This document shows positions 12,198 to 22,149 of a DNA stretch of 64,000 nucleotides, piece by piece. Below the pieces are notes generated by a model that saw nothing but the letters and a program-made list of their open reading frames with translations, ran no database searches and was not told the DNA's origin. Position numbers and translations under genes: made by a program. The stretch spans positions 56,966,300 to 57,030,299 of the forward strand of contig CM049314.1 of the NCBI GenBank assembly GCA_026874595.1. Reading direction: 5' to 3'. The DNA is from Sipunculus nudus. Taxonomy: Eukaryota; Annelida; Sipuncula; Golfingiida; Sipunculidae. How positions within the stretch are numbered: the first letter of the stretch is position 1; each line of letters opens with the position of its first letter.

Positions 12198-13516
12198 TTG
12201 TGACTGTGCCTCCAACATGTATGATCATAGACGGGGCCCGGAGAGGCCGTCACGCACCGCTGCACACGCCGGCCGCCCACCGTAAGGACCCTGCCGCCAC
12301 CTGCGGCGACGGCACGTGTCTTCGTGGTATGGCGAAAAACGGCGCGAGATTTGACGAGACTTACAATGCGACCCCTGAATGTGACTGCGAGTGTCAGCCG
12401 CTATCCGGCGCTGCAAGCCATGTGTCTGTAGCGTAAAAAATGACAGAATTATAGGCATTTCTTTGAATAGTCACTTGTTCTCGTTTCACGAGAAACGGCG
12501 CGAGATATGACGAGACTTGCGATTGAATGGCTTAGAACTGGAGGGATGCTGTCTAACGCCAAAAACCCGACCTTTCTATCGCAAATATCAACAGAGAGAG
12601 AAGCTGGAAAACTCCGAATTTTCAGATTGTCAAGTTTTACCCCAAAATTTGGTAACCATGGTAACGGCAGCACAAAGCAACATGTGCGAAGGGAAAAGCC
12701 AATGTTCCTAGTTTCAGATACGACCAAAAAAATGGTGTCACGTTTAATATTTTTTGAGATATTGCAGAAAAATGATATGTTACAGTGTTTCATGTACCAC
12801 GCCCCCTGGTGGCTATTTCCAAAAAATGAAAAATCGGTTTCGAGATATTTCTAAATAACACAAAATATGTCATTTTCAAAGTCATAGTTTCAAAAATGCG
12901 ACCTGTAAGCCATATTTAATGAAATCTCGAAAATTCTCGTTTGACGAGAAATGGTGCAAGATTTTACGAGACTTTTACTTGTATGATAAAAAGCTTATTT
13001 AGTACTATATGATGCCAAAAACTAGAACTCTCTAGCTTTGAAAATGACAAAGTTAGAAAAAGTAGGCCTTTTATTTTCGAAAATCATGAGTTTTCCCCCA
13101 AAATGTGTAACCATAGAAACAGCAGATTTCAGCAACATATATATCAGAAGAAAGGCCTTGGAATGCCGATTAAAATGAGCCATGTTTGAAGTGGCTATGA
13201 CAAATAGTAATGGAGATATGAAGAAAAGAGCACTTTAGGAACTTTTGATGACCTTGACCTTGACCTTTGACCTATATTGCCCAAAAACAATAGGCTTCTT
13301 GCATTTTTGATTCTACACAAACTGTGAAAGTTTGAAAGCGATGGGATGAAAATTGCGACCTGTAGAGACTGGACAGACAAACAAACAAACAAACAAACAG
13401 ACAAACAGACATCCGCGACTGACCAACCAGCTTGCGAAAATCGAAGATTTCCGGCAAGCAACAAACGGAACTGATCAACATACTTGTCGAAATCTCTGAT
13501 TCCGGCAAGCAATAAA
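12198..13516 (+). repeat. Composite intronic repeat, copy C
   Basis: It has the same block order as copy B and clearly aligned sequence, for example GACGAGACTTACAATGCGAC at 12354 against GACGAAACTTACAATATAAT at 10728. The 5' part (12225-12420) is strikingly GC- and CpG-rich compared with its surroundings. The CTCF-like core is at 12799-12812, the nuclear-receptor-like run at 13252-13272, and the two terminal hairpins at 13430-13459 and 13482-13510, followed by AATAAA. Confidence 0.8.
13250..13273 (-). promoter_or_regulatory. Nuclear-receptor half-site cluster in the repeat family
   Basis: The plus strand reads GACCTTGACCTTGACCTTTG and then ACC. On the minus strand this contains GGTCAAAGGTCA, a DR1-type direct repeat as bound by RXR/HNF4-class receptors, next to TCAAGGTCA, an extended half-site of the ERR/SF-1/FTZ-F1 type. 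Related runs are at about 6049, 11911, 14595 and 16481. Function is unproven. Confidence 0.4.
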
Positions 13517-13689
13517 CTATAACGCGACAGAAATGGCAAACCGGCCCGCAAAGAGTGCCTGTGGTTCCTTATTTTATACGGCGAACGCTATAATTTTTGC
13601 AGTCACGGGAAAGCGTGTCTGTCTTTCATACTAAAACGCGTGCATGCATGCGTGATGGCATATGTATTTGTGCATGCGGGTTTTAATTT

Positions 13690-14880
13690 TTACAAAGTTG
13701 CTTAAACTTGTGGGGACCGTGTATGATTAAACAAAAGAGGCCATGGGCAGAAAGGCCATGAAACGCCAATTCATATGGTGTACAGTTTATGTACCTTAAA
13801 TGTGTAGTTTTGGAGATATGGTTAAACAATGATAGTAGGTACGGGGTTGCAGTGCAGCGCCCCCTAGCGGTAATTTTCGAAAAACTGAAAAAGTGCTCTC
13901 GAGACATTAATGTATGACGTAACATGTATCAGTTTCAAAAGGATGCCTGCATATCTGTGGCCTATAGGGCATGTCACCGTGAAATCGCGAAATCTCATTC
14001 GACGAGAAACGGTGCGAGATTTTGCAAGATTTTTGGTTGGATCACCGAGAACTCACCAAGGGCTACAAGATGCAAAAATTTTGACCTCTCTAGCATAAAA
14101 ACTGACAGAGTTAGAAGCTGAAAACTGCATATTTTCAAAATTCAAAAGTTTTACCCCAAAAATAGAGAAATCTGGCAATAGCGCACTTTGGCACCTATGC
14201 GCAAAAATAAGCCCATGGACCCTAGTTTAAGGTGCTGTGATGGAAATGGCCCAATGTTTAATAGTTCTGGAGGTATAGCACCAAAACAAATTTTCATGTT
14301 TTTTCATCTGCAACGCCCCCTGGCGGCCATTTCCAAAATCTGAAAAAACAATTTCGAGATATTCTTATGTTGCATAAAATATCTCAGAATCAGTAAAATT
14401 GCTGCAAATTTGGAAAATATCACGAAATTCCATGATTTCACCCCAAAATTGCGTAACCATGGTAACAGCGAAATGAGGCAATTTTGCAGTGCTGGAAGTG
14501 GCCATGCAGTGGCAAATAAAACGGGCTACAGATTAGGTGCCTACGGCTATTTTTGACGAAGGTATGAAGAAAAAACCGTTTTTGAGCTTTTTGGTGACCC
14601 TGACCTTGACCCTTGACCGATCATGACCAAAAACAATAGGCTCCGAGAAGAACCGATTATACACTCTATCTATAAGTTTCAGGACGATTGGTGCAAAATT
14701 GTGGCCTGTAGAGCGAGGACATACAGACAAACAAACAAACGGAACTGATCAACATACTTGTCGAAATCTCTGATTCCGGCAAGCAACAAACAAAAAGACA
14801 AGATGACCAGAGGTCACGCGCTTGCCGGAAATGGAAATGATACAGACAGATAGACAGAGAGTGCATGTAGAAACAGTCAT
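13690..14880 (+). repeat. Composite intronic repeat, copy D
   Basis: This copy keeps the TTTTGGAGATATGG block, two CTCF-core-like sites (13857-13870 and 14313-14326), an AACCATGGTAACAGC block (14455), the CCTTGACCCTTGACC run (14601), and a 3' end with one degenerate hairpin (14756-14784). It then ends with GACCAGAGGTCACGCGCTTG and CCGGAAATG. That is the same terminal form as copy A, showing two alternative endings within the family. Confidence 0.78.
13857..13870 (-). promoter_or_regulatory. CTCF-core-like motif in copy D (related sites 11468, 12799, 14313)
   Basis: The minus strand reads CCGCTAGGGGGCGC, a full match to the core consensus. The sites at 11468-11481, 12799-12812 and 14313-14326 match 13 of 14 positions, each differing only at the last base. 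All are in the same strand orientation relative to the repeat. Confidence 0.5.
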
Positions 14881-15059
14881 ATGAATGAGCAACATTGTGG
14901 GGGCAGCAGAAACGGATAATATGTTTATTTATGCATGCTGACCTTTAACAGCTGCATATCTTTCTAGTGTAAAAGGGACCAAGTTCAAAATTTTTTCATG
15001 AAATCCCGTTAATCTCGTTTGACAAGAAGCAGTGAGACGTTTTCAGGTTTGTCATGTCA

Positions 15060-16262
15060 AGCTGGTCATATGTGACAAAATGCCGAAAACTAGAACTACT
15101 TTGTTGTAAAAGGCGCCGAGTTATAAGCATTTCAGTGACATCTCGTTTGTTCACGTTGCACAAGATATGGTGCGAGATTTGGGCAGACTTATGGCTTTAT
15201 CTAATCAAGCAGTTCATATGTGACACAATGCCGAAAACTAGACCTTCGTACCTGTAAAAATCGCCGAGTTAAAAGCATTTTGGTGAAATCTCGTGTTTTC
15301 TCGTTTGACTAGATACGGTGCGAGATTGTGCCTGACTTGGAGTTCTGTCATGTCAAGCGGGTCATGTGGAACTAAATGCCGAAAACTAGACCTGTCTAGC
15401 TGCAGTTGCGTGAAATGTCGTGTTTTCTCGTTTGACGGGATACGGTGCGAGATTTTGCCTGACATGCATGTCTGTCGTGTCAAGCTGGTCTAGTGGAACA
15501 AAATGCCGAAAACCAGACGTGTCTATCTGTAAAACTCGCTGAGTTATAATCAATGCCGTGAAATCTCAAGTTTTCTCGTTTGACGAGATACGGTGCGACA
15601 TTCGGCCTAACTTTCAGTTCTGTCATGTCCAGCAGGTCATGTGAAAGAAAATGCCGAAAACTAGACCTGTCTAGCTGTAAAACTCGCCGAGTTATAAGCA
15701 TTTCCGTGAAATCTCGTGTTTTCTCGATTGACGAGATAGGGTGCGAGATTTGGCCTGACTTGCACATCTATCGTGTCAAGCTGGTCACGTGGAAGGAAAT
15801 GCCGGAAACCAGACGTGTCTAGCTGTAAAACTGGCCGAGTTATAAGCATTTCCGTGAAATTTCGTGTTTTCTCGTTTGACGAGATACGGTGCGAGATTTT
15901 GCCAGACTTGCATATCTGTCGTGTCAAGCTGGTCTAGTGGAACTAAATGCCGAAAACCAGACGTGTCTAGCTGTAAAACTGGCCTAGTTATAAGCATTTC
16001 CGTGAAATCCCGTGTTTTCTCGTTTGACGAGATACGGTGCGAGATTTGGCCTGTCTTGCAGCTCTGTCGTGTCAAGCTTGTTTGGTGGAACGAAATGCCG
16101 AAAACCAGACCTGTCTAGCTGTAAAAGTCGCCGAGTTATAAGCATTTCCGCGAAGTCTCGTTTTTTCTCGTTTGACGAGATATGGCGCGAGATTTGGCGT
16201 GACTTTCAGTTCTGTCGTGTCAAGCTGGTCATGTGGAACAAAATGCCGAAAACTAGATCTGC
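15060..16262. repeat. 148-bp satellite-like tandem repeat, about eight units
   Basis: The landmark TGCCGAAAAC (one copy TGCCGGAAAC) occurs at 15081, 15229, 15377, 15504, 15652, 15800, 15948, 16096 and 16244. Every spacing is exactly 148 except one of 127, where about 21 bases are missing. Units contain TCTCGTTTGACGAGATACGG, a short hairpin, plus GTGCGAGATTTGGCCTGACT and TGTCGTGTCAAGCTGGTC. The long overlapping open frames here on both strands arise from the repeat; 148 is not divisible by three, so successive units change frame. Confidence 0.95.
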
Positions 16263-16762
16263 CTAGCTTAAAAACTGACAAAGTAACAAAAAAATGGTCG
16301 TGTTATTTCCAATTTCCATGATTTTTGCCCAAAAAATGTAACCATGGTAACGGCAAATTTAAGTAAGCTACACATCAAAAGAAAGGCCAGGTGATGACGA
16401 AAAAAATGAGCTATTGCAGAAGTGGATAAGTCTATTTATGGCGAAGTTATAGTGCAAAAACCGTTAACCACACCTGTCGTGACCTTGACCCTTGACCTTG
16501 GAGCAATGTTGACCAAAAACAATAGGGTTCCAGGGTGTTCGGTTGTCAATCAACCCTGTAAGGGTCATGTCGATTGCTGCAAAATTGTGGCCAGGAGAGC
16601 GCAGACAAACACACAAAAAAACAAATAAACAAACAAACAAATGGACATACGCAACTGACCAACCAACTTGCCGAAATCGAAGATTTCCGGCAAGCAACAA
16701 ACAGACATACGCAACTGACGAACATGCTTGCCGAAATCGAAGATTTCCGGCAAGCAATAAAA
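16262..16762 (+). repeat. Composite intronic repeat, 3' end of copy E
   Basis: After the 148-bp array the sequence rejoins the family: AACCATGGTAACGGC (16341), CCTTGACCCTTGACC (16483), AAAACAATAGGG, (CAAA)n, and two near-perfect hairpins at 16666-16695 and 16726-16755. It ends in AATAAA at 16756. It is very close to the copy A segment at 5820-6130. Confidence 0.78.
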
Positions 16763-17401
16763 CACTTATCGACTGTGAGGGTGTTAAGTGTTTCTGAAAT
16801 ATGAGTACACGTATTTTATTTTGTGAAAGGGTTCTTTAAAGCCCATTTAAAGTTTCCTCTCCAATTTATCCACTGTTTACAATGCAAGGGACATTAACTG
16901 TGCATTCATTGCAAATCAATAGTCGCCACAACCATATTGAAGAATTAAAGTATACAAAATATGAATAAGACGGGCACACAAACAGATCTGAGGTTGCTTT
17001 ACTTGTCTTCATAAATTAAGCTTTTCTGACGAATACTTTTTTTACATACATTTGTTACATACCTACTAACATTAAGGATATAAAAAAGAATAAAATGAAA
17101 GGATCCTGTAGATTTTACAGTTTTTTAAATAAACCGGTAATGCATGACATTAATGACTAAACGTCAGGGGAATGCCAGAACTTTGCGCGTGCGCACTCAC
17201 GATGGTGTGGTTGGAATGTTTACACTCCGTGTCACAGCTGTGTGGCGGTAAAGGCTGCCTACCTAAAATGTTAATAATTACCTACCAAACTGAGTAGTAA
17301 GTACATCTTTAATAGAAAGTTATAACATAAAATAGAATGTTATATAAAACAAACCTTGAACAGCATGATACCCCGTTAACACATATGTGGTATACAAATA
17401 G

Positions 17402-17570
17402 GTGGTGCCTACTGAAATAGAGAACCGACTCTTGTGCCATCCTGCGCTTGAAGATGCAGGGGTTGTCGCGGTACCTAAATCAGATGGTTCAGGTGACAAT
17501 GCCGCAGCGTTTGTCGTGCTCAAAGAGGAGAAAAGCACTACGCGAAGACAAATAGAGAAGTTTTTTAACG
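17402..17570 (+). CDS. Acyl-CoA synthetase-like gene, fourth visible exon (C-terminal domain)
   Basis: The exon starts VVPTEIENRLLCHPALEDAG, which is the (V/P)PAELExxLLxHPxVxDAAV stretch that opens the small C-terminal domain of 4CL-like enzymes. It continues VVAVPKSDGSGDNAAAFVVL and KEEKSTTRRQIEKFFN. It follows directly, in phase 0, from the exon ending at 1385, which is why the 16-kb gap is read as one intron. It ends one base into a codon before a GTAAGT donor at 17571. The family usually has E or G and a proline where this copy has SGDNAAAFV, a mild divergence. An antisense open frame at 17320-17538 is a shadow of this exon. Confidence 0.88.
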
Positions 17571-17929
17571 GTAAGTAGAACGCAAACTAAAGTTTAAAAG
17601 TCGATGTTGGTGTAAATCTGTTTCGACAGCCATTTATCGTTTAACTCTCAATTATATGATGTCAGATATACCAATGTAGGATTTTTCTCACAGATAAACG
17701 CTCGCCAAATGTAGGATTTTTCATACAGATAAAAGAAAACAACACAGAATTTTAGGTTTAAATTACCAAGTTTGCCGAAATATCTGTCCTTGATTTATAT
17801 TTCAAGTCTTATAGTTAAACGTGATAAACAGGGTGCTACAAGGGTCGCGGCAGGCTAATGAACTTTGCCTTATGGCGATTATCCCTTAGCCCCTTAAAAC
17901 GTATAAAGGGCTAAACCTATTGCAGACCA

Positions 17930-17954
17930 GACGTGGGCAAGTTGCCCACGTCTG
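17930..17954. repeat. Perfect 11-bp palindrome
   Basis: GACGTGGGCAA, one G, then TTGCCCACGTC makes an exact inverted repeat with a single central base. It lies in the last intron of the synthetase gene (17571-18272), which otherwise shows no recognisable element. Confidence 0.6.
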
Positions 17955-18272
17955 CATCATTCAAGTGCACGCAGAAGAGTGAGCAGGCCTGATCATTTCC
18001 GGCCGTAGGCCAGCCAACTTTACAATAGGGGTGGCATTAATGGGTCAGTTCAAATAGATACAGATAGCTGAGGGGTTGTAGGCCTGATGTCTTACACCAG
18101 TGCATGCCCTGTAAATGATTACACAGCAGTTGTAATTCAGTATTTGACGAAAGCTATGAAAATTTTCTTGAACGAAATATAATTTTTAATCTTCCTATTT
18201 GCTTAATCACATATAATTCCTTTTTATTATACTATAAAAAATTAATGACTATACTGTATCATATTATTTCAG

Positions 18273-18394
18273 AGATTTTTTCCCAATGGAAACATCTTGA
18301 GGGCAAAATATATTTTGTCACTGATATTCCCAGGACTACAAGTGGGAAAGTAGTGGGACAGATGCTGCGTGATATGATTGTGAAAGTGGAATAA
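18273..18394 (+). CDS. Acyl-CoA synthetase-like gene, terminal exon with catalytic lysine (A10)
   Basis: A TTATTTCAG acceptor precedes the exon. The split codon rebuilds as GAG, giving EIFSQWKHLEGKIYFV and then TDIPRTTSGKVVGQMLRDM before a TAA stop at 18392-18394. PRTTSGK is the A10 signature; its lysine contacts the acyl and phosphate groups during adenylation and is kept here. The C-terminus MIVKVE carries no peroxisomal SKL-type signal, unlike luciferases and some 4CL-like enzymes. An AATAAA at 18731-18736, about 340 bases past the stop, is the first obvious polyadenylation signal. Confidence 0.88.
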
Positions 18395-18730
18395 GTGAAG
18401 AAGACAGAAGCAGTATAAGACTGGTCCAAAGATGAATATATTGCTTATGAAATGTTCGTGTATTAATGACAAACGTATGAAATATATGCATGTATGTATG
18501 GCGATTTTTAACCATGATGCGCACTAAAACCTGATCAACATAATTCATTGCTTTTTCTACTTGATCATACCCTTTCTATAGAATTTTTAAAGCTGATACT
18601 AGTATTCCCTTTATTATTGAAATTATAAACATATTAACATCATTTATTCTGTAAAGGTGTACACTCTCAGTCAATTATTCTACTTAATTTTAACTCTTAA
18701 CTTTTAAATAAGATTATATGTGTCCTATCA

Positions 18731-18736
18731 AATAAA
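18731..18736 (+). terminator. Candidate polyadenylation signal of the synthetase gene
   Basis: A canonical AATAAA lies 337 bases downstream of the TAA stop on the same strand, within AT-rich DNA. It is the first clear hexamer I found after the stop. Transcript evidence is not available. Confidence 0.45.
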
Positions 18737-19116
18737 ATGAACAAAGGTATGAGATGATTCAGGGGTGCAGGTATGCAATGCAAAGCAATCCTACTAGTCT
18801 TTCCTCCTACTTTAATATTCAGTCTGGTTATATGAAAAACATTTAAATAAAATAATATGTTTGCTTCTTGGAGACAATTATCGTTATTGACAATATATGC
18901 TTCCCGAGTCCCTAGCAGCCTCTGTTTTAATAACAGTTTAAACATATCAAATGTAATCTTACCTTTCAGTCTGAATTTCATCAAGATAAATGTTAAATTG
19001 GTATTAAAACAAAATAAACTTTTATCGAAATGTATGGTTTTATATCGTTATTTCTAAATAAAAGAAAGACATTTTCTACAAACAGAAAATTATGCTCGTA
19101 AGTGAATGTTGTTGAA

Positions 19117-19812
19117 TGTGTTACAGGGCCCTTTTTATTGTGTGACACGGACGAAACTCGTGTTGTGACACCCTCGCCGGGCCGTTTGTTACATTCGCAG
19201 TTTAATCCGTACTGGTTTAACTCTCGTTCTCATGTTAGCCTTGGGCTTTCTCGCCTGGTCGTAAGTTACGTGTGGACCCTGGTGTGTAGAGATACACACA
19301 TCGATGTTCTTCTAGATGATTCCTGTAACGCTTGTTAACTGTGTTGTGTAAGATCTTTAGACTGTTCGAGAAGTCGACAATTCTCGGCTTGGGATGAAGA
19401 GTATAAAAGGGGCTGTGTTTTAGAGCCGAGAGGGCAGCCGAAAAGGTTTCCAGCGGACGCAAAATCGTGTGTCAGTTTCTGGGACCTTTTCCGACGAGTG
19501 CGGCAATTATAGATTTTGGTCAGACTTTCTCCTGGATTTTATGCATTTGGACTTCAGTTTACTGTCTGGATTGTTACAAGAGCTTTACACTGGACTGTCA
19601 TTTTCCGAGAGTATACATTTAAAGAACTTATCGTTGTGATTGTGGTGGTATCCAGGTATTGTGTACTTTGTGTATTTTACTGTATAATTGTATTGATTTA
19701 GTGTATTGTAAAGTTAGGGTTGTTTTAAGAATAAAATATAGTTAATTATTAACAAAAAACCACTGACTTGTTTATTCATTCTCCTAGACATTTCACGCTG
19801 CCTAGTCTTACA
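19117..19812 (+). mobile_element. LTR-like block (possible solo LTR)
   Basis: The block has LTR layout. It starts near TGTTACAGGG, has a TATAAAAGGGG box at about 19401, then a GC-richer presumed transcribed region, an AATAAA at about 19730 and a GT/T-rich tail, and ends near GTCTTACA. No gag or pol coding sequence flanks it on either side in the window, so if it is an LTR it is solo. I could not find a convincing target-site duplication, so the ends are approximate, and an unrelated promoter with a short transcript is an alternative. Confidence 0.5.
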
Positions 19813-19928
19813 GAACCTGATTTTTTTATCTCCATTACAAAATTTGTGTTCATCACGCATACGTGATCTGTTTATATTAGGTTCCGTAACAAATGATTGA
19901 ATGACTATATTAACAAAATATAGGCCTC

Positions 19929-20311
19929 TGTGACTCAGGGGAAGAGCACAGGACTCAAAGCCGAGAGATCGTGAGTTCGAATCTCAGCCGAGGCGGGTAA
20001 GATTTTTCATGGTCGACCCCCACCGATGATGAGCGCTCTGCAGGGCAGGCTTAAGGTCGTGCCCAACGGCCGTGTTTCACTCACAAATGAGTGTGCTTTT
20101 TGGGGATTCTTCGGTGGTAGGTCCCAGCAATGGTGACGGTTGCGTACCAGGATGCAGTAGTCACCGGTCCTGGTTGACTCCAGGTTTTAAAATGAAAGGA
20201 AGAATGTGATACTGCTCTGTCAGGTAGTCCGAAACCGGAATGGAATTCTGCAGATGTACATATACGTAGTTATGTGAGCATTAAAAAATGGAGGCGGTTA
20301 CCTCCACACAA
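19929..20311 (+). mobile_element. Full-length tRNA-derived SINE with target-site duplication
   Basis: The head has an A-box-like TGACTCAGGGGAAGAG (19931) and a perfect B box GTTCGAATC (19975-19983), spaced as in a tRNA gene, and its ends partly pair (GCCTC with GAGGC). A body of about 310 bases follows (CGACCCCCACC..., GCGCTCTGCAGG...). The element is flanked by AAAATATAGGCCTC at 19915 and AAAACATAGGCCTC at 20312, a 14-base duplication with one difference. This fixes the ends and shows retroposition. It is not a functional tRNA gene because the anticodon arm is poor. Confidence 0.85.
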
Positions 20312-20508
20312 AAAACATAGGCCTCATTCCTATAGCTCCATAAAAGTTATTAACGTAAACCATGAAAACATTTTTAACCAAGTATTATAATGCCACTGAA
20401 GTCATGAACAACAGGATATTACAATGCTTGGCTTTTTCATCCATACTAATGCTTTAAGTATTAAATATAAATATAAAAACCCTTTTGCTATAAACCAATA
20501 ATTTTAAG

Positions 20509-20663
20509 TGGATTCTTATTCTGGAAAATTTAATGATCTAGATCTAGCTGCCAGCCATGCAAGTGATAAAAAGACTGTCCGCCTCCGTTGGAACATTAGA
20601 AGATTGCACAGGGTTCTGGACATGACACTTCGAGCAAAAGAAGCAGAAAAGAGTCGACAATGA
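20509..20663 (+). CDS. Possible 3' terminal exon, unknown protein
   Basis: After an AG at 20507-20508 there is an open frame of 50 codons, DSYSGKFNDLDLAASHASDK and then KTVRLRWNIRRLHRVLDMTL, ending in a basic RAKEAEKSRQ and TGA at 20661. The composition (K/R-rich, amphipathic) looks more protein-like than nearby DNA. There is no identifiable family, no upstream exon, and the polypyrimidine tract is weak. It could be chance or a pseudogene fragment. Confidence 0.25.
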
Positions 20664-21985
20664 ACCCCCTGCTCGGTATCAACACCTTAACAGATGGACG
20701 CCATTTCAACTGGAGATGACGAGAAAAGCTTTCGCCGGTGGCACCGTCCTGTATACATTACTGAATTGAAGTTTCCTCGAGTTACCCATAATTGTAAACA
20801 AACATTATTACCTGTCTCAAAACATATACTCATATACGGGGTTTTGTATACACCACAACCTGGTTTTGACAACTTGGTTAAGATGTTATTTATTTAACAG
20901 CTGAGTATATGGTTACCAATACCTTTGTGTGAAAATACGGATCTTACAATTATTTCACATTTTATGAATTTTACACGATACTATCGGTACTTTAAGTTAA
21001 GCCTAAGCACTGAACAGTAGTACTGCTGCGATATATATTGTTTATTAACAGCTTTTATCTCTATTCTTTATTCTTAACACAACAATCTTTGGGTTAAATA
21101 TTGACCAATGTTTAAAGTAGGGATATGCATAACTGCATGTGATTAATTGCGAGTCTTTGCCGCATCTTCCACTGTGCTATATGTTATGGTTCATGGTCCA
21201 CTGTAGGTAACACTACACTCTACACGTTGTTATAACACATTAATGGTCAGCAATGTCACTGTATTCCTAAAATAATATGGTATTCCTGTGCATGGAGTAG
21301 ACATATGTCTGTTGGAAGATATATTTATCATTTAAGTATTAATCGAATGATATGTCCCTTAACAATACGAAAAATGACCATGACGTAAATTACACTATAA
21401 TCATGAACTTCTAGTCTAGTTAAATATGTTTTGAGATTAAAGATCAGAAAAGACATCAGTTATAAATCATGATGCAATGGGTATTGAGAAATTGTAAAAA
21501 AACTCAACACAAAATGGAGAAATTATGTAGTTCAACCTTTTGTTATCTATATAATGTGAACTGGTCCGCCAGATTTTGTTCACATTTTCAATTAAAACCT
21601 TCAGACTCACAGATAAGATATCGTTAATTCATAGCCCATAAGGATTCTTGGTGTTAAACAAATGACATATGGCACAATAATACGTTCTGCAGTTTTCCTT
21701 GTTCTGTCTAATCTCATTTTGTTACCTTCACTCAGACAATCTTTGTCAATTGGGTCTATTTTGAAATCTGGTATAAAGTAAAAAGTTTTGAGAATTCTAA
21801 GTTTACTAAAATCCACGTACATGGAGCTCGTATCTGTGAAGCAGGAAGCTAGACTATATATTATCCAAACTTGATCCAAACTTGAGACAGAGTCCGTCTT
21901 AGAAATGTCAACGGTAGAGGGACCCATAAAATATGAAATGAATGAGTATATCAGGAAGAACCTTTAGACCATCGGATTGCAAATG
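20664..21985. other. No feature recognised
   Basis: AT-rich DNA without a convincing exon, tandem repeat or element end. The open frames at 20687-20897 and 21607-21927 have no family features. Confidence 0.5.
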
Positions 21986-21986
21986 C

Positions 21987-22029
21987 CCCACTTCTTTCAT
22001 TCGGTACCCCACTTCTTTCATTCGGTACA
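21987..22029. repeat. Short direct duplication
   Basis: CCCACTTCTTTCATTCGGTA is present twice in succession. Confidence 0.8.
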
Positions 22030-22149
22030 ACCTCATAATACACGTTACCTTCTAAGAGATAAGTTTAAAACAGAAACTCCAGGGTTAATTAAGTGGAACA
22101 AAACAATCGCTCAAAGCGTCTGTGTTTTTTCTTAATTTATGACAATTGG

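Larger units (their letters stand above)
1386..17401 (+). other. 16-kb intron of the synthetase gene, repeat-filled
   Basis: The donor is GTAAGT at 1386 and the acceptor AG is at 17400-17401; both flanking exons are phase 0 and join in frame. No other coding exon was recognised inside. From 1386 to about 4250 I see no identifiable element apart from short CTT/ATT runs near 3480-3537. The open frames at 1480-1968 and 3063-3302 have no family signature. The remainder is the repeats listed separately. The stretches 6330-7440, 7848-8460 and 16770-17400 hold no gene; two of them share a diverged segment around GGGACGGGCTC (near 7152 and 8004), so they may be parts of one older repeat. Confidence 0.75.

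Noticed and set aside
11895-12280. Minus-strand open frames with CLFVCLFVC runs
   Set aside because: They translate the (CAAA)n tract and hairpins at the 3' end of the repeat.
15054-16281. Overlapping open frames of 60-97 codons on both strands
   Set aside because: They are produced by the 148-bp tandem repeat; similar frames recur in shifted phase and no family feature is present.
12093-16755. Spaced palindromic repeats that might suggest a CRISPR array
   Set aside because: Only two units per site, spacers are themselves repeated sequence, and the host is an animal. They are the 3' ends of a dispersed repeat family.
19921-20000. A functional tRNA gene
   Set aside because: A and B boxes are present, but the anticodon arm does not fold well, and the segment is the head of a SINE with its own target duplication.
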